Virus record (IMG/VR): IMGVR_UViG_3300025128_000440 | Coordinates: 1-20,593 of that record | Source: a virus | Strand: one strand, 5' to 3' | Length of the DNA stretch: 20,593 nt | Shown here: positions 8,168-14,980 of the stretch, one piece after another | Layout of the letters: each line of letters opens with the position of its first letter | Position numbering within the stretch: position 1 is the first letter of the stretch | Notes under the pieces: generated by a model | Database searches by the model: none | Told to the model about the DNA's origin: nothing | Seen by the model: only the letters and a program-made list of their open reading frames with translations | Position numbers and translations under genes: made by a program

Positions 8168-9601
8168 TTAAATCCAGGCTTTTAATTCTTCGCCCATAAT
8201 TTCTGTAGCAATATTTACTTTTTTTCTTAAAGCTTTTACAATTCTATCATCAACTGTATCTTCAGAAATTAAATCAATATAAGTCATAGGTTTTGTTTGA
8301 CCGATTCTATCTATTCGGGCTTCTGATTGCTGACGTTTTTCTAAATCATACCCATTAGAAAAATAAATCATAGTACTCGCAGCTGTTAAAGTGATTCCAT
8401 AACCACCGGTCTGCGTAGTACCTACAAAAAATCTGCACTTAGAATCTTCTTGAAATTTTTTAATGTTACGTTGTCTTTCATTATCTGGAGTTAAACCATA
8501 ATAATCTACTACTGATCCTTCTCCATATTCTTTTACTAATGCTTTTATAATTCTTTGAACATCTTTTTGGTAATGAGACCATATAACCACTTTGCCTTCT
8601 ACTTCATCTATTAAATCCATCAACTCATCTATTCTATTAGAGGGCAACTCTTGAATGCTTCCATCATCAGCAGTGAAATGACCACAAGTAATTTGATGCA
8701 AACGCATCAATTGAACAATAACCGTGTTCGTGGAAACAACTTTTCCATTAAGCATAGCAATGGCACTTTCTTTCATTTGTTTATAAACTCTATGCTGATC
8801 TGGAGTAAGACTTACAATTCGTTTCATAAATGTTTTCTTTGGTAAATCTAAACAGTCATCTTTTAAACATCTATAAGAAAAAGGTTTTAATTTTTCCGTG
8901 AGTTCTCCTAAGTGTCGGTAGCCTACTACAATATTAATAGAACGTGATCCAATATTAATACTTTTCATAACAGCATATCGGGAACGAAACGTATAAAAAG
9001 AATCATGCCCCAGGAGCCAAGGATCAAGAAATTGGCATTGAGAAAATAAATCAATGGGAGATTTAGTAATGGGAGAACCCGTTAAGATTCTTCTATACTT
9101 CGAATAAGGTCTTAACTTTAAAATATTTTTAGTTCGTTTAGCATTATGGGTCTTAATGGTAGTAGATTCATCAACAGCTATCATGGCTTTATGTGAAGCT
9201 AAAAATTTATACGCAAACTCAAAGCCCTTACTATAAGAAAAAGCTTCAACATTCATAATGAGAATATTAAAATCGGTTCCGGTTTTAAATACACTGTGTA
9301 ATTTTTTTCTATATTCAGATGAATTATCTGAGGTTTTCCACAGGACTACATTTTTTTCAATGTGGTCAGCCATGTGGATAGGGATTTCATTTTCATACCA
9401 GGTTTTATAAACACCTTTAGGTGCAATCAAAAGGAGCCCATTTATCAACCCCTTATCATAAAGCATCGCTGCATTATCTATTAATACCTTGGATTTACCT
9501 GTACCCATTTCCATGAAATAGGCAAAGACTTCTTTATCCCAAGACATTTTTAATGCCTTTAATTGATGCTCATATGGCTTCGTTTTAAATTTATAAAACA
9601 T
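8168..9601 (-). CDS. SNF2-family (superfamily 2) DNA helicase / translocase
   Basis: This 477-residue protein has a complete SF2 helicase core. Motifs in order: a Q-like YEHQLKAL at 10-17, Walker A MGTGKS 32-37, motif Ia LLIAPKGVYKTW 57-68, Walker B as VDEST 143-147 (DEST in place of DEAH/DEAD), motif III TGSPI 174-178, motif IV KVVIWSHY 337-344, motif V TGGYGITLTAAS 398-409 and motif VI QSEARIDRIGQ 425-435. The RIDRIGQ block is typical of SNF2/Rad54-like proteins. ATP-driven movement along double-stranded DNA is expected, in replication, recombination or remodelling of bound proteins. It is the only reverse-strand gene in the window, faces its own promoter at 9626-9654, and converges on the structural operon, so it is probably timed separately. 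The family call is firm; the phage role is unknown. Confidence 0.93.
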   Translation of the reverse strand: MFYKFKTKPYEHQLKALKMSWDKEVFAYFMEMGTGKSKVLIDNAAMLYDKGLINGLLLIAPKGVYKTWYENEIPIHMADHIEKNVVLWKTSDNSSEYRKKLHSVFKTGTDFNILIMNVEAFSYSKGFEFAYKFLASHKAMIAVDESTTIKTHNAKRTKNILKLRPYSKYRRILTGSPITKSPIDLFSQCQFLDPWLLGHDSFYTFRSRYAVMKSINIGSRSINIVVGYRHLGELTEKLKPFSYRCLKDDCLDLPKKTFMKRIVSLTPDQHRVYKQMKESAIAMLNGKVVSTNTVIVQLMRLHQITCGHFTADDGSIQELPSNRIDELMDLIDEVEGKVVIWSHYQKDVQRIIKALVKEYGEGSVVDYYGLTPDNERQRNIKKFQEDSKCRFFVGTTQTGGYGITLTAASTMIYFSNGYDLEKRQQSEARIDRIGQTKPMTYIDLISEDTVDDRIVKALRKKVNIATEIMGEELKAWI

Positions 9602-9625
9602 ATTTACTTTTACTTTCTAAAAATG

Positions 9626-9654
9626 TATATATAGTATGGAAAGCAAAAAGTCAA
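9626..9654 (-). promoter_or_regulatory. Sigma70-type promoter for the reverse-strand helicase gene
   Basis: On the reverse strand, TTGACT (+ strand 9649-9654) is followed after exactly 17 bases by TATATA (+ strand 9626-9631). The helicase ATG (+ strand 9601-9599) follows about 25 bases after the -10 box. The match to the bacterial sigma70 consensus is good (5/6 and 5/6, ideal spacing). The -35 box ends only one base before the ATG of the divergent forward gene at 9656. A forward -10-like TATAGT (9630-9635) overlaps the same AT tract but has no good -35. Use by host polymerase is inferred. Confidence 0.65.
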
Positions 9655-9655
9655 G

Positions 9656-10021
9656 ATGAATACATACGAACCTAAAAGAACCGTCACAAATAAAGTATAT
9701 TTAATCCAAGAGATACCGGGAACTACTCAAGGTCAACCTAAATATAATATTTTAGGCGCACAGAAATATGGCGACATTGTGACTTTATTACCTGAATATT
9801 CTCAAATGATATTATCCCCAGGCCCCTTAATACATAAACTTAGAACTCTTCTAAAGAACATTACATCTGAGGATTATCTTTTATTATCAGGGGATCCAGC
9901 TATTATTGGTGTAACATGTTCAGTGGTTGCCGATCTTACCAATGGAAAATATAAGCTATTAAAATGGGATCGTCAGGAAAAAACTTATTATCCTATAGAA
10001 GTCGATATTTATAAAAAATAA
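9656..10021 (+). CDS. Conserved phage protein of unknown function (121 aa)
   Basis: I recall similar proteins from uncultured marine phages but know no function for them. The protein is globular, with no membrane segment or signal peptide. Distinctive stretches are NKVYLIQEIPGTTQGQPKYN, a QMILSPGPLIHKLRTLL helix, and DYLLLSGDPAIIGVTCSVV followed by NGKYKLLKWDRQEKTYYPIE. The alternation of short strands and helices suggests a small alpha/beta fold. The reading frame starts two bases after the -35 box of the divergent helicase promoter, and no clear Shine-Dalgarno sequence precedes ATG 9656, so its own expression signal is unclear. It is the first forward gene before the strong promoter at 10024 and could be an early protein. 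An active role is plausible but unassigned. Confidence 0.7.
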   Translation: MNTYEPKRTVTNKVYLIQEIPGTTQGQPKYNILGAQKYGDIVTLLPEYSQMILSPGPLIHKLRTLLKNITSEDYLLLSGDPAIIGVTCSVVADLTNGKYKLLKWDRQEKTYYPIEVDIYKK

Positions 10022-10023
10022 GA

Positions 10024-10052
10024 TTGACAATTAAAATCCTCTAGTATATACT
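10024..10052 (+). promoter_or_regulatory. Strong sigma70-type promoter of the replication operon
   Basis: A consensus TTGACA (10024-10029) is separated by exactly 17 bases from TATACT (10047-10052). The -35 box matches 6/6 and the -10 box 5/6. It begins two bases after the stop of the preceding gene and lies about 48 bases before the ATG at 10101, leaving an AT-rich leader. It is the best promoter match in the window and should be read by the host housekeeping polymerase, driving the forward replication genes up to about 17.5 kb. Confidence 0.8.
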
Positions 10053-10100
10053 GTCTTTTATAAACTAAGATTAAATTAATAAATAAACATAGGAAAGAAC

Positions 10101-10649
10101 ATGAGTATAAATTTAAGACAAGATGCCCCATCACAAAGTGACGTGATTAATCCAGAAGAATTATCTGTAGAACTAGAGAAACTTTTGACGATTCAAAAAA
10201 ATATTGAACAAAAAGAACAAGAAACCAAAGAACTTAAAGAGGATGAAAAAATTCAATCGGGAATTGTAATTCCTCAAATAATGGAACGAATGAATTTAAG
10301 TACTTTAAAACTTAAAGATGGTTCAGAAGTTTCTGTTAAAAAAATTTTTGGTGCTTCAATTAAAGCTGATAAAAAAGTTGAAGCAATTAACTGGCTTCGA
10401 ACAAACGAACTAGGCGATATTGTGAAAAATGAAGTAACAGTAACGTTTGGTAAGGGCGAAGATAACAAGGCGCAGCAATATGCTACCCTTGCGAGGGGGC
10501 AGGGCTATGAACCTCAACAAAAAGTTGGAGTGCACCCTGCAACTCTCAGATTAGTTTTGGAAGAACGTAAATCAAATAGTAAAGATATTCCGGAGGAATT
10601 TTTTAATACATTTGAAGGTGCGCAAACCAAAATTAAAGGTAAAAAATAG
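10101..10649 (+). CDS. Conserved phage early protein, DUF7173-like, unknown function
   Basis: The protein has 182 residues. An N-terminal coiled coil (about 22-50, ELEKLLTIQKNIEQKEQETK and on) leads to an alpha/beta domain. The order is VIPQIMERMNLSTLKLKDGS, SVKKIFGASIKADKKVEAIN, WLRTNELGDIVKNEVTVTFG and a C-terminal helix with HPATLRLVLEERKSN. This succession (L..LKL.DG.EV, then AS, then AxxWLRxNxxGDI, then VTVTFGKGED) resembles phage proteins I recall as DUF7173-like, found next to SSB-like genes; that family assignment is from memory. It is the first gene after the strong promoter, with AGGAAAG before its ATG, so it should be abundant early. A DNA-binding or replication accessory role is possible but not shown by any motif. 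Confidence 0.7.
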   Translation: MSINLRQDAPSQSDVINPEELSVELEKLLTIQKNIEQKEQETKELKEDEKIQSGIVIPQIMERMNLSTLKLKDGSEVSVKKIFGASIKADKKVEAINWLRTNELGDIVKNEVTVTFGKGEDNKAQQYATLARGQGYEPQQKVGVHPATLRLVLEERKSNSKDIPEEFFNTFEGAQTKIKGKK

Positions 10650-10671
10650 ACTACTAAACTAATAAACTAAC

Positions 10672-10678
10672 AAAGGAG
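10672..10678 (+). promoter_or_regulatory. Strong Shine-Dalgarno site before the SSB-like gene
   Basis: AAAGGAG lies five bases before ATG 10684 in a short A-rich leader. It is among the strongest ribosome binding sites in the window and fits a product needed in large amounts, as an ssDNA-binding protein would be. Confidence 0.7.
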
Positions 10679-10683
10679 TAAAT

Positions 10684-11454
10684 ATGAATAGTCTAGTCGA
10701 AAAGAAAAACAGTGGTTCTCTTGCTGTAGTTAATCTAAGAGAAGACTCAAGAAAAGGATCTGAGGAAATAAAACAAGAGGATGTATCAACACCTCTTTTA
10801 AAAATTCTTCATCAACTTTCTCCTGAGTGTAATGAAAGAGATCCTAAATATGTAAAGGACTCTAAACCAGGAATGATCTACGCTAGTTCACTTGGCAAAC
10901 TGATAGATGGGGAAAAGGATGGGCTTAATATAGTAATTGCTCATGCTCACACTAGATATCCAGAATGGCAAGAGAGAGGCGATAGTGCTTCTGCTCCAGT
11001 TGGAACGCATATTAATATTCCAGGAGATGCAGTAGAAGAACGTAATGGTAGATACAGATTACCTAATGGTAACTATGTAGAAAAGACAGCATATTTCTAT
11101 GTAATTATTGTAATGGGTAGTGAGTATAGACCTGCTGTTATTCCTATGAGGTCATCAAATCTTTCTCCAGCGAGAGAGTTAAATAATTTGATAACCAATT
11201 TAAGAGTGACTGATAGTAAAGGTACCTTTCAACCAGCTTCTTATTCAGCATTGTTCAACTTAAAAACAGTTGGCAAAACTGCAGGAAGTAAAAGTTGGCA
11301 TGTGTATAGACCATCTAAAGTGAAGATGCTAAACACAGAGGTTCAAGCAGAAGCAGACTTGTATAGAGCTGCATCCGAGTTACAGAAATCTGTAGCTAAA
11401 GGAACGGCTAAACCTAAATACGATAAACCTCAGTCCACTGAAGGAATTGTCTAA
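10684..11454 (+). CDS. Putative phage single-stranded DNA-binding-like protein
   Basis: The protein has 256 residues. After a polar N-terminus, QEDVSTPLLKILHQLSPECN and KYVKDSKPGMIYASSLGKLI open a beta-rich middle. Examples are LNIVIAHAHTRYPEWQERGD, EKTAYFYVIIVMG and YRPAVIPMRSSNLSPAREL, with the P-x-L-K and P-G-M-I pattern common in this phage family. The C-terminus is Lys/Ala-rich and lacks the acidic tail typical of T7 gp2.5 or E. coli SSB. I recall homologues being labelled ssDNA-binding or hypothetical; the OB-fold idea rests on that recollection, the predicted strands, the strong ribosome site and the place just before primase, helicase and polymerase. An alternative is a recombination mediator or other replication accessory. 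Confidence 0.55.
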   Translation: MNSLVEKKNSGSLAVVNLREDSRKGSEEIKQEDVSTPLLKILHQLSPECNERDPKYVKDSKPGMIYASSLGKLIDGEKDGLNIVIAHAHTRYPEWQERGDSASAPVGTHINIPGDAVEERNGRYRLPNGNYVEKTAYFYVIIVMGSEYRPAVIPMRSSNLSPARELNNLITNLRVTDSKGTFQPASYSALFNLKTVGKTAGSKSWHVYRPSKVKMLNTEVQAEADLYRAASELQKSVAKGTAKPKYDKPQSTEGIV

Positions 11455-11509
11455 TTCTCGAAAGAGAGTGGTTGCAACAAGGGCGCTGAAGCGAGAGTGG
11501 AAGCGCCCT
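11455..11509 (+). promoter_or_regulatory. GC-rich RNA structure in the leader of the primase gene
   Basis: A perfect 8-bp stem (AGGGCGCT 11480-11487 / AGCGCCCT 11502-11509) encloses a 14-base loop. It is preceded by TCTC-GAAA-GAGA (11456-11467), a small stem capped by a GNRA-type tetraloop. The octamer GAGAGTGG occurs twice (11464-11471 and 11493-11500). The large stem ends seven bases before ATG 11517, where no Shine-Dalgarno sequence is visible, and no T-run follows it, so it is a poor Rho-independent terminator. Control of primase translation or transcript processing is inferred. Confidence 0.55.
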
Positions 11510-11516
11510 AAAACTT

Positions 11517-13118
11517 ATGAGAGAATTTATAAAATATTTTACAGGCTTAAAACGTAACTATGGTTATTGCAATGTTAATAAAGGATACAAAGATGAATCA
11601 GGGAAAATTAGATTTGATGCAAAAGATTATGGTTGGGCGAAGCGTCCAATAAATGATCAAGATTATATTGATCATTTAGAAGGAAAAAAATCAATAGGAA
11701 TTCAACCGTGTGATGATAAAGGTTTAGCTATCTTTGGGGCCATCGATATTGATCCAAAAAATTATACAGATTTTAGTCCAGAAAAATATTTAAAAATAAT
11801 TGAGACAAAAGAATTACCCGTCATCCCAGTTAAATCTAAAAGTGGGGGACTTCATATTTATGTATTTACCAAAGACAGAGTAAAAGCCAGTGAGATTAGA
11901 GAATTTTTAGAAAAATTATTATTTGTTTTTGGCCTTCCAGCTAAAACAGAAATCTATCCTAAACAAACTTCATTAGAAACTACAGAAGGAAAAAGGTCTT
12001 CCGGTAATTTTATTAACATTCCTTATTATAATAAGAACGATAGAGTGGCAGTCGATACCACCAATCAAGAAATTGGCTTTGATACCTTTATGAAAGCAAT
12101 TGAATTAAATGCTCAGACATCGGAAACTTTAAAAAATTTTGGAGTAACCCTTATAGAAAAAGCTTTAAAAGAAGAATCCCAGGAATTTAAAGAAGGTCCT
12201 CCATGTTTAGGAATTATTTGTGGTGGACTAGAAAAAAATAATACCAAACTAAAGGATGAAAGAGATAGATTTTTATATAATTATATGGTGTTCGCCAAGA
12301 AAAAATACCCAGATACCTGGGAAGAAAAAGTATTAGAAGGAGCCAGGAAGTATATTCAATACGATAAAATATGGGGGGATAGTAAGGTTGAAAAGAAAAT
12401 AAAAAGTTGGAAAGGAGATACGGCTGGATACACTTGTTATGAAGACCCTATTCAGGGTCATTGTGTTAAGCCAACATGTTTACGTAGAAAATATGGAATC
12501 GGAAAACAATTAAATTCAGAGTGGCCAGAAATTATAAGTGTTACTAAAATAGATTATCGTCCTAATCCGAAATATGATTTGAGTGTTAAACTTCCAACTG
12601 GAAAAATAAAATTAGTCCGAGCAAAACATGTAAAACAAATTATAGAACAAAGAGAATTAAAAGCTTTAATCGCTGAACATACTCCAATAGTTCCTCCCCC
12701 TATTAAAGCAAGAGATTTTCAGGATATAGTAAGCTCTCTGTGGGCAGAAATGAATGTGGAAATACCTGATCCAGCTTCTCAACCGGTGGGAATTTTATTC
12801 AGATTAACTAGAGATTATTTAAATGACGTACGAGCAACCACTTATAATTCTTTTAAAAGTGGAGGAGTCTTCGTCGAAGATGAAAAAGCTTATTTTGTTT
12901 TTAATAAATATTATGAAGAACTTAAACGACATGAATGGAAAGTGGATGAAGCTGAAACACGTACAATGGTCTATGAAATATTTAAAGGAAAAGCTACACA
13001 AAAAAGAATTAAAGATTCTAATCCCGTAAGATGTGTCGCAGTCGATATGGAACAATTTTTAGAAGATGAGCCTCCTATAGAAATTTTAGAATTCGAAGAT
13101 AAAGATGACATCGTATAA
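11517..13118 (+). CDS. Archaeo-eukaryotic-type (AEP) DNA primase
   Basis: The protein has 533 residues. An AEP catalytic core is visible in order: WAKRPINDQDYIDHLEGKKS and GIQP (the prim-pol lead-in), the metal-binding DID at 77-79 in FGAIDIDPK, the nucleotide-binding SKSGGLHIYVF at 107-117 with GGLH at 110-113, and the acidic strand TEIYPKQ (144-150), then SGNFINIPYY. A cysteine cluster follows (C307, C316, C321 in TCYEDPIQGHCVKPTCLRR), probably a zinc site like those of TOTE/phage AEPs. A C-terminal region of about 190 residues (Lys/Glu-rich, winged-helix-like) is unassigned. It should lay primers on ssDNA for the family A polymerase. Its last 14 bases overlap the helicase start, coupling the two. 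The start lacks a Shine-Dalgarno sequence and follows the hairpin at 11480. The family is well supported; primase versus prim-pol activity is open. Confidence 0.85.
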   Translation: MREFIKYFTGLKRNYGYCNVNKGYKDESGKIRFDAKDYGWAKRPINDQDYIDHLEGKKSIGIQPCDDKGLAIFGAIDIDPKNYTDFSPEKYLKIIETKELPVIPVKSKSGGLHIYVFTKDRVKASEIREFLEKLLFVFGLPAKTEIYPKQTSLETTEGKRSSGNFINIPYYNKNDRVAVDTTNQEIGFDTFMKAIELNAQTSETLKNFGVTLIEKALKEESQEFKEGPPCLGIICGGLEKNNTKLKDERDRFLYNYMVFAKKKYPDTWEEKVLEGARKYIQYDKIWGDSKVEKKIKSWKGDTAGYTCYEDPIQGHCVKPTCLRRKYGIGKQLNSEWPEIISVTKIDYRPNPKYDLSVKLPTGKIKLVRAKHVKQIIEQRELKALIAEHTPIVPPPIKARDFQDIVSSLWAEMNVEIPDPASQPVGILFRLTRDYLNDVRATTYNSFKSGGVFVEDEKAYFVFNKYYEELKRHEWKVDEAETRTMVYEIFKGKATQKRIKDSNPVRCVAVDMEQFLEDEPPIEILEFEDKDDIV

Positions 13119-14538
13119 ATTTTATGGACCTCCAGGTACAGGTAAAACTCATAGATTAATTAGTCGGGTTAAGGCTTATGTTCGAACTGGAGTTCCTCTC
13201 CATAAGATTGGATACTTTGCTTTTACAAGAAAAGCAGCCAAAGAAGCACGAGAAAGAATTGGAGAAGATGAGAAAAAAATTCCTTACTTTCAAACATTTC
13301 ATTCTTTTGCTTATCATCAATTAAATTTGCAGGAAGAAAATATTATGCAACCCTATCACTATGAAGATTTAGGTAAACGATTAGGGATTAGAGTGAACTA
13401 TGTTGATAAATTTAATGATGAAGAAACTCATTTTTTAAATCATAAAGACCCTTATTTTCAAATCATTGGAAAATCAATGAATAGAGATAGTATTCTTCGA
13501 GAGGAATTTGACAGAAATGATCATGATAGAAAGATTATTAATTGGGGAACCCTAAAACATATTTATGATAACTATATTAAATATAAAAATAAAAGCCGAC
13601 TCCATGATTTCAATGACATTATAAAACAAGTTATAGCTAAAGAAGATAAACTTCCCACCTTTAAAGCCATCTTTATAGATGAAGCGCAGGACCTTTCCCC
13701 CCTTCAATGGAAACTCTATGATGTTTTAAAAAAACGTACGGAGAATATATATTTAGCTGGAGATGATGATCAAGCTATCTTTGCCTGGGCTGGAGCTGAC
13801 GTCAAAAGATTTATTAAAGAACAAGTAGATAAAGAAACAGTATTAAAATATTCTAAAAGAATTTCTAAAAGTGTCCAGGAACAATCGGAACTTCCCGTGA
13901 GTCGAATATCAGGCATCAGGAAACACAAAGTTTATCTCCCCCGAAATCAAGAAGGCTCTTCACAATATATTACCGAACTTAACCAAGTAGATTTAACTCA
14001 AGGGAAATGGTTGATTTTAACCAGAAGAAAAGATACTTTGCTGCAATTGATGAAAGAATTAAATAAAAGAAATTTATATTTTGAAACTAAAAAAGGAAAA
14101 AGTTTTAAGGTACGTCTATATAAAGCAGCTGTTAATTATACTAAGTGGACAATGAATGAATTACTCGAGGCTAAGGAAATTACAGATATTCAAGATTTTA
14201 TTCCAGGTACTAAGTGGGATAATAAAAAACCTTGGTACGAAGTTTTCACTAAAGCTTCCGATAAAGAAGTTACTTATATACGAAGTATGTTAGAAAATAA
14301 TGAAAGACTAAGTGAACCGGCTAGAATTTTTTTATCCACTATTCATGCCATCAAAGGAGGAGAAGAAGATAATGTAATTTTAAGTTTAGAGTTGGGAGAT
14401 AAAATAATTAAATCTATGAAACGAAGTAAAGATCGAGCAGATGAAGAACATCGGGTATGGTATGTAGGTATAACACGAGCCAGAAATAATTTATATAAAT
14501 TAAAAGCAAAAATAAATAGGAAAGGATACCCATTATGA
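13105..14538 (+). CDS. UvrD/Rep-like superfamily 1 DNA helicase
   Basis: The protein has 477 residues, shorter than cellular UvrD (about 720) because the 2B/1B insertions are reduced. SF1A motifs are in order: Walker A GPPGTGKT 8-15, motif Ia FAFTRKAAKEAR 38-49, motif Ic TFHSFAY 64-70, Walker B IFIDEAQDLSP 189-199, motif III LAGDDDQAIFAWAGAD 217-232, motif IV WLILTRRK 302-309, motif V STIHAIKGGEEDNVIL 411-426, and motif VI EEHRVWYVGITRARNNLY 447-464 with the arginine finger. It should be an ATP-driven 3'-5' unwinding or strand-displacing motor. It follows the primase with an overlapping start, which suggests cooperation at the fork; no DnaB-like helicase is seen nearby. The family call is firm. 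Confidence 0.93.
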   Translation: MTSYKFYGPPGTGKTHRLISRVKAYVRTGVPLHKIGYFAFTRKAAKEARERIGEDEKKIPYFQTFHSFAYHQLNLQEENIMQPYHYEDLGKRLGIRVNYVDKFNDEETHFLNHKDPYFQIIGKSMNRDSILREEFDRNDHDRKIINWGTLKHIYDNYIKYKNKSRLHDFNDIIKQVIAKEDKLPTFKAIFIDEAQDLSPLQWKLYDVLKKRTENIYLAGDDDQAIFAWAGADVKRFIKEQVDKETVLKYSKRISKSVQEQSELPVSRISGIRKHKVYLPRNQEGSSQYITELNQVDLTQGKWLILTRRKDTLLQLMKELNKRNLYFETKKGKSFKVRLYKAAVNYTKWTMNELLEAKEITDIQDFIPGTKWDNKKPWYEVFTKASDKEVTYIRSMLENNERLSEPARIFLSTIHAIKGGEEDNVILSLELGDKIIKSMKRSKDRADEEHRVWYVGITRARNNLYKLKAKINRKGYPL

Positions 14539-14813
14539 GCAGTAAAGTCTGGGATAAACAACACGGAGGATCCCATTATCAGAAATATAAAATTCAACCA
14601 AGCAAGTTTGTGGTGGAGAATGAGTTGCTTTATCCTGAGGGATGCGCTATAAAATATATTATTCGCCATCGCGATAAAAATAAAAAGGAAGACTTATTGA
14701 AAGCCATACATTTTATAGAAATGATTATTGAAAGAGATTATCCAGACACAGTTAGCTTTGATGAAGATGCCCTTAAAGATAAAGATAACTCATGGGGGAT
14801 AATAACTAAATGA
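14535..14813 (+). CDS. DUF3310 family protein (T7 gp1.7-like nucleotide kinase motif)
   Basis: The protein has 92 residues. It shows the signature of DUF3310: HGGSHYQKYKIQPSKFVVEN (H-Y at 13-14, Q-P-x-x-F/V), then LYPEGCAIKYIIRHRDKN (x-GxAIKYI-x-R), then KKEDLLKAIHFIEMIIE. In T7 gp1.7, a nucleotide kinase, a domain of this type is present; stand-alone phage copies like this have no proven activity. It overlaps the UvrD stop (ATGA) and the next gene start, inside the replication operon, which fits a role in nucleotide supply. The C-terminal 20 residues are acidic and probably disordered. The domain call is confident; the reaction is inference. Confidence 0.85.
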   Translation: MSSKVWDKQHGGSHYQKYKIQPSKFVVENELLYPEGCAIKYIIRHRDKNKKEDLLKAIHFIEMIIERDYPDTVSFDEDALKDKDNSWGIITK

Positions 14814-14980
14814 AATGTTTTTATTGTAATGCCGACGTTAGATGGAACAATGATTTTGATACAGAGGATACTCGTCCAGATTCAGATCATGATATTGTAA
14901 GTATGTATAACTGCGATAAATGTGATACTTGGTATGAAGTATTTCATCAAAAGAAAAAAACTTCTGGGAAAAGTAAATGA
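14810..14980 (+). CDS. Small zinc-ribbon-like protein (56 aa)
   Basis: This small gene has two CxxC knuckles: CFYC (residues 3-6) and CDKC (35-38), spaced by about 28 residues rich in Asp and aromatic residues, with TWYEVFHQKKK after the second knuckle. This is the plan of a single treble-clef or zinc-ribbon domain. The ATG overlaps the stop of the DUF3310 gene (ATGA), and the TGA overlaps the polymerase ATG at 14977, so it is embedded in the coupled chain of replication genes, which argues that it is real. It may bind DNA, RNA or a protein partner of the polymerase or helicase; nothing more can be said. Confidence 0.75.
   Translation: MKCFYCNADVRWNNDFDTEDTRPDSDHDIVSMYNCDKCDTWYEVFHQKKKTSGKSK

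Noticed and set aside
8146-8175. GGGGTGGTTAAATCC-like end resembling a tRNA T-arm, as a possible attachment site remnant
   Set aside because: No T stem, anticodon arm or acceptor pairing can be formed, the sequence runs into the helicase 3' end, and no integrase is present.
11480-11509. Rho-independent terminator before the primase
   Set aside because: The stem is GC-rich but is followed by TAAAACTT-like sequence, not a T-run, and a terminator here would cut the replication operon.
12819-13055. Short frames on both strands inside the primase gene
   Set aside because: They lie wholly within the primase, have biased composition and no recognisable domain or initiation signal.
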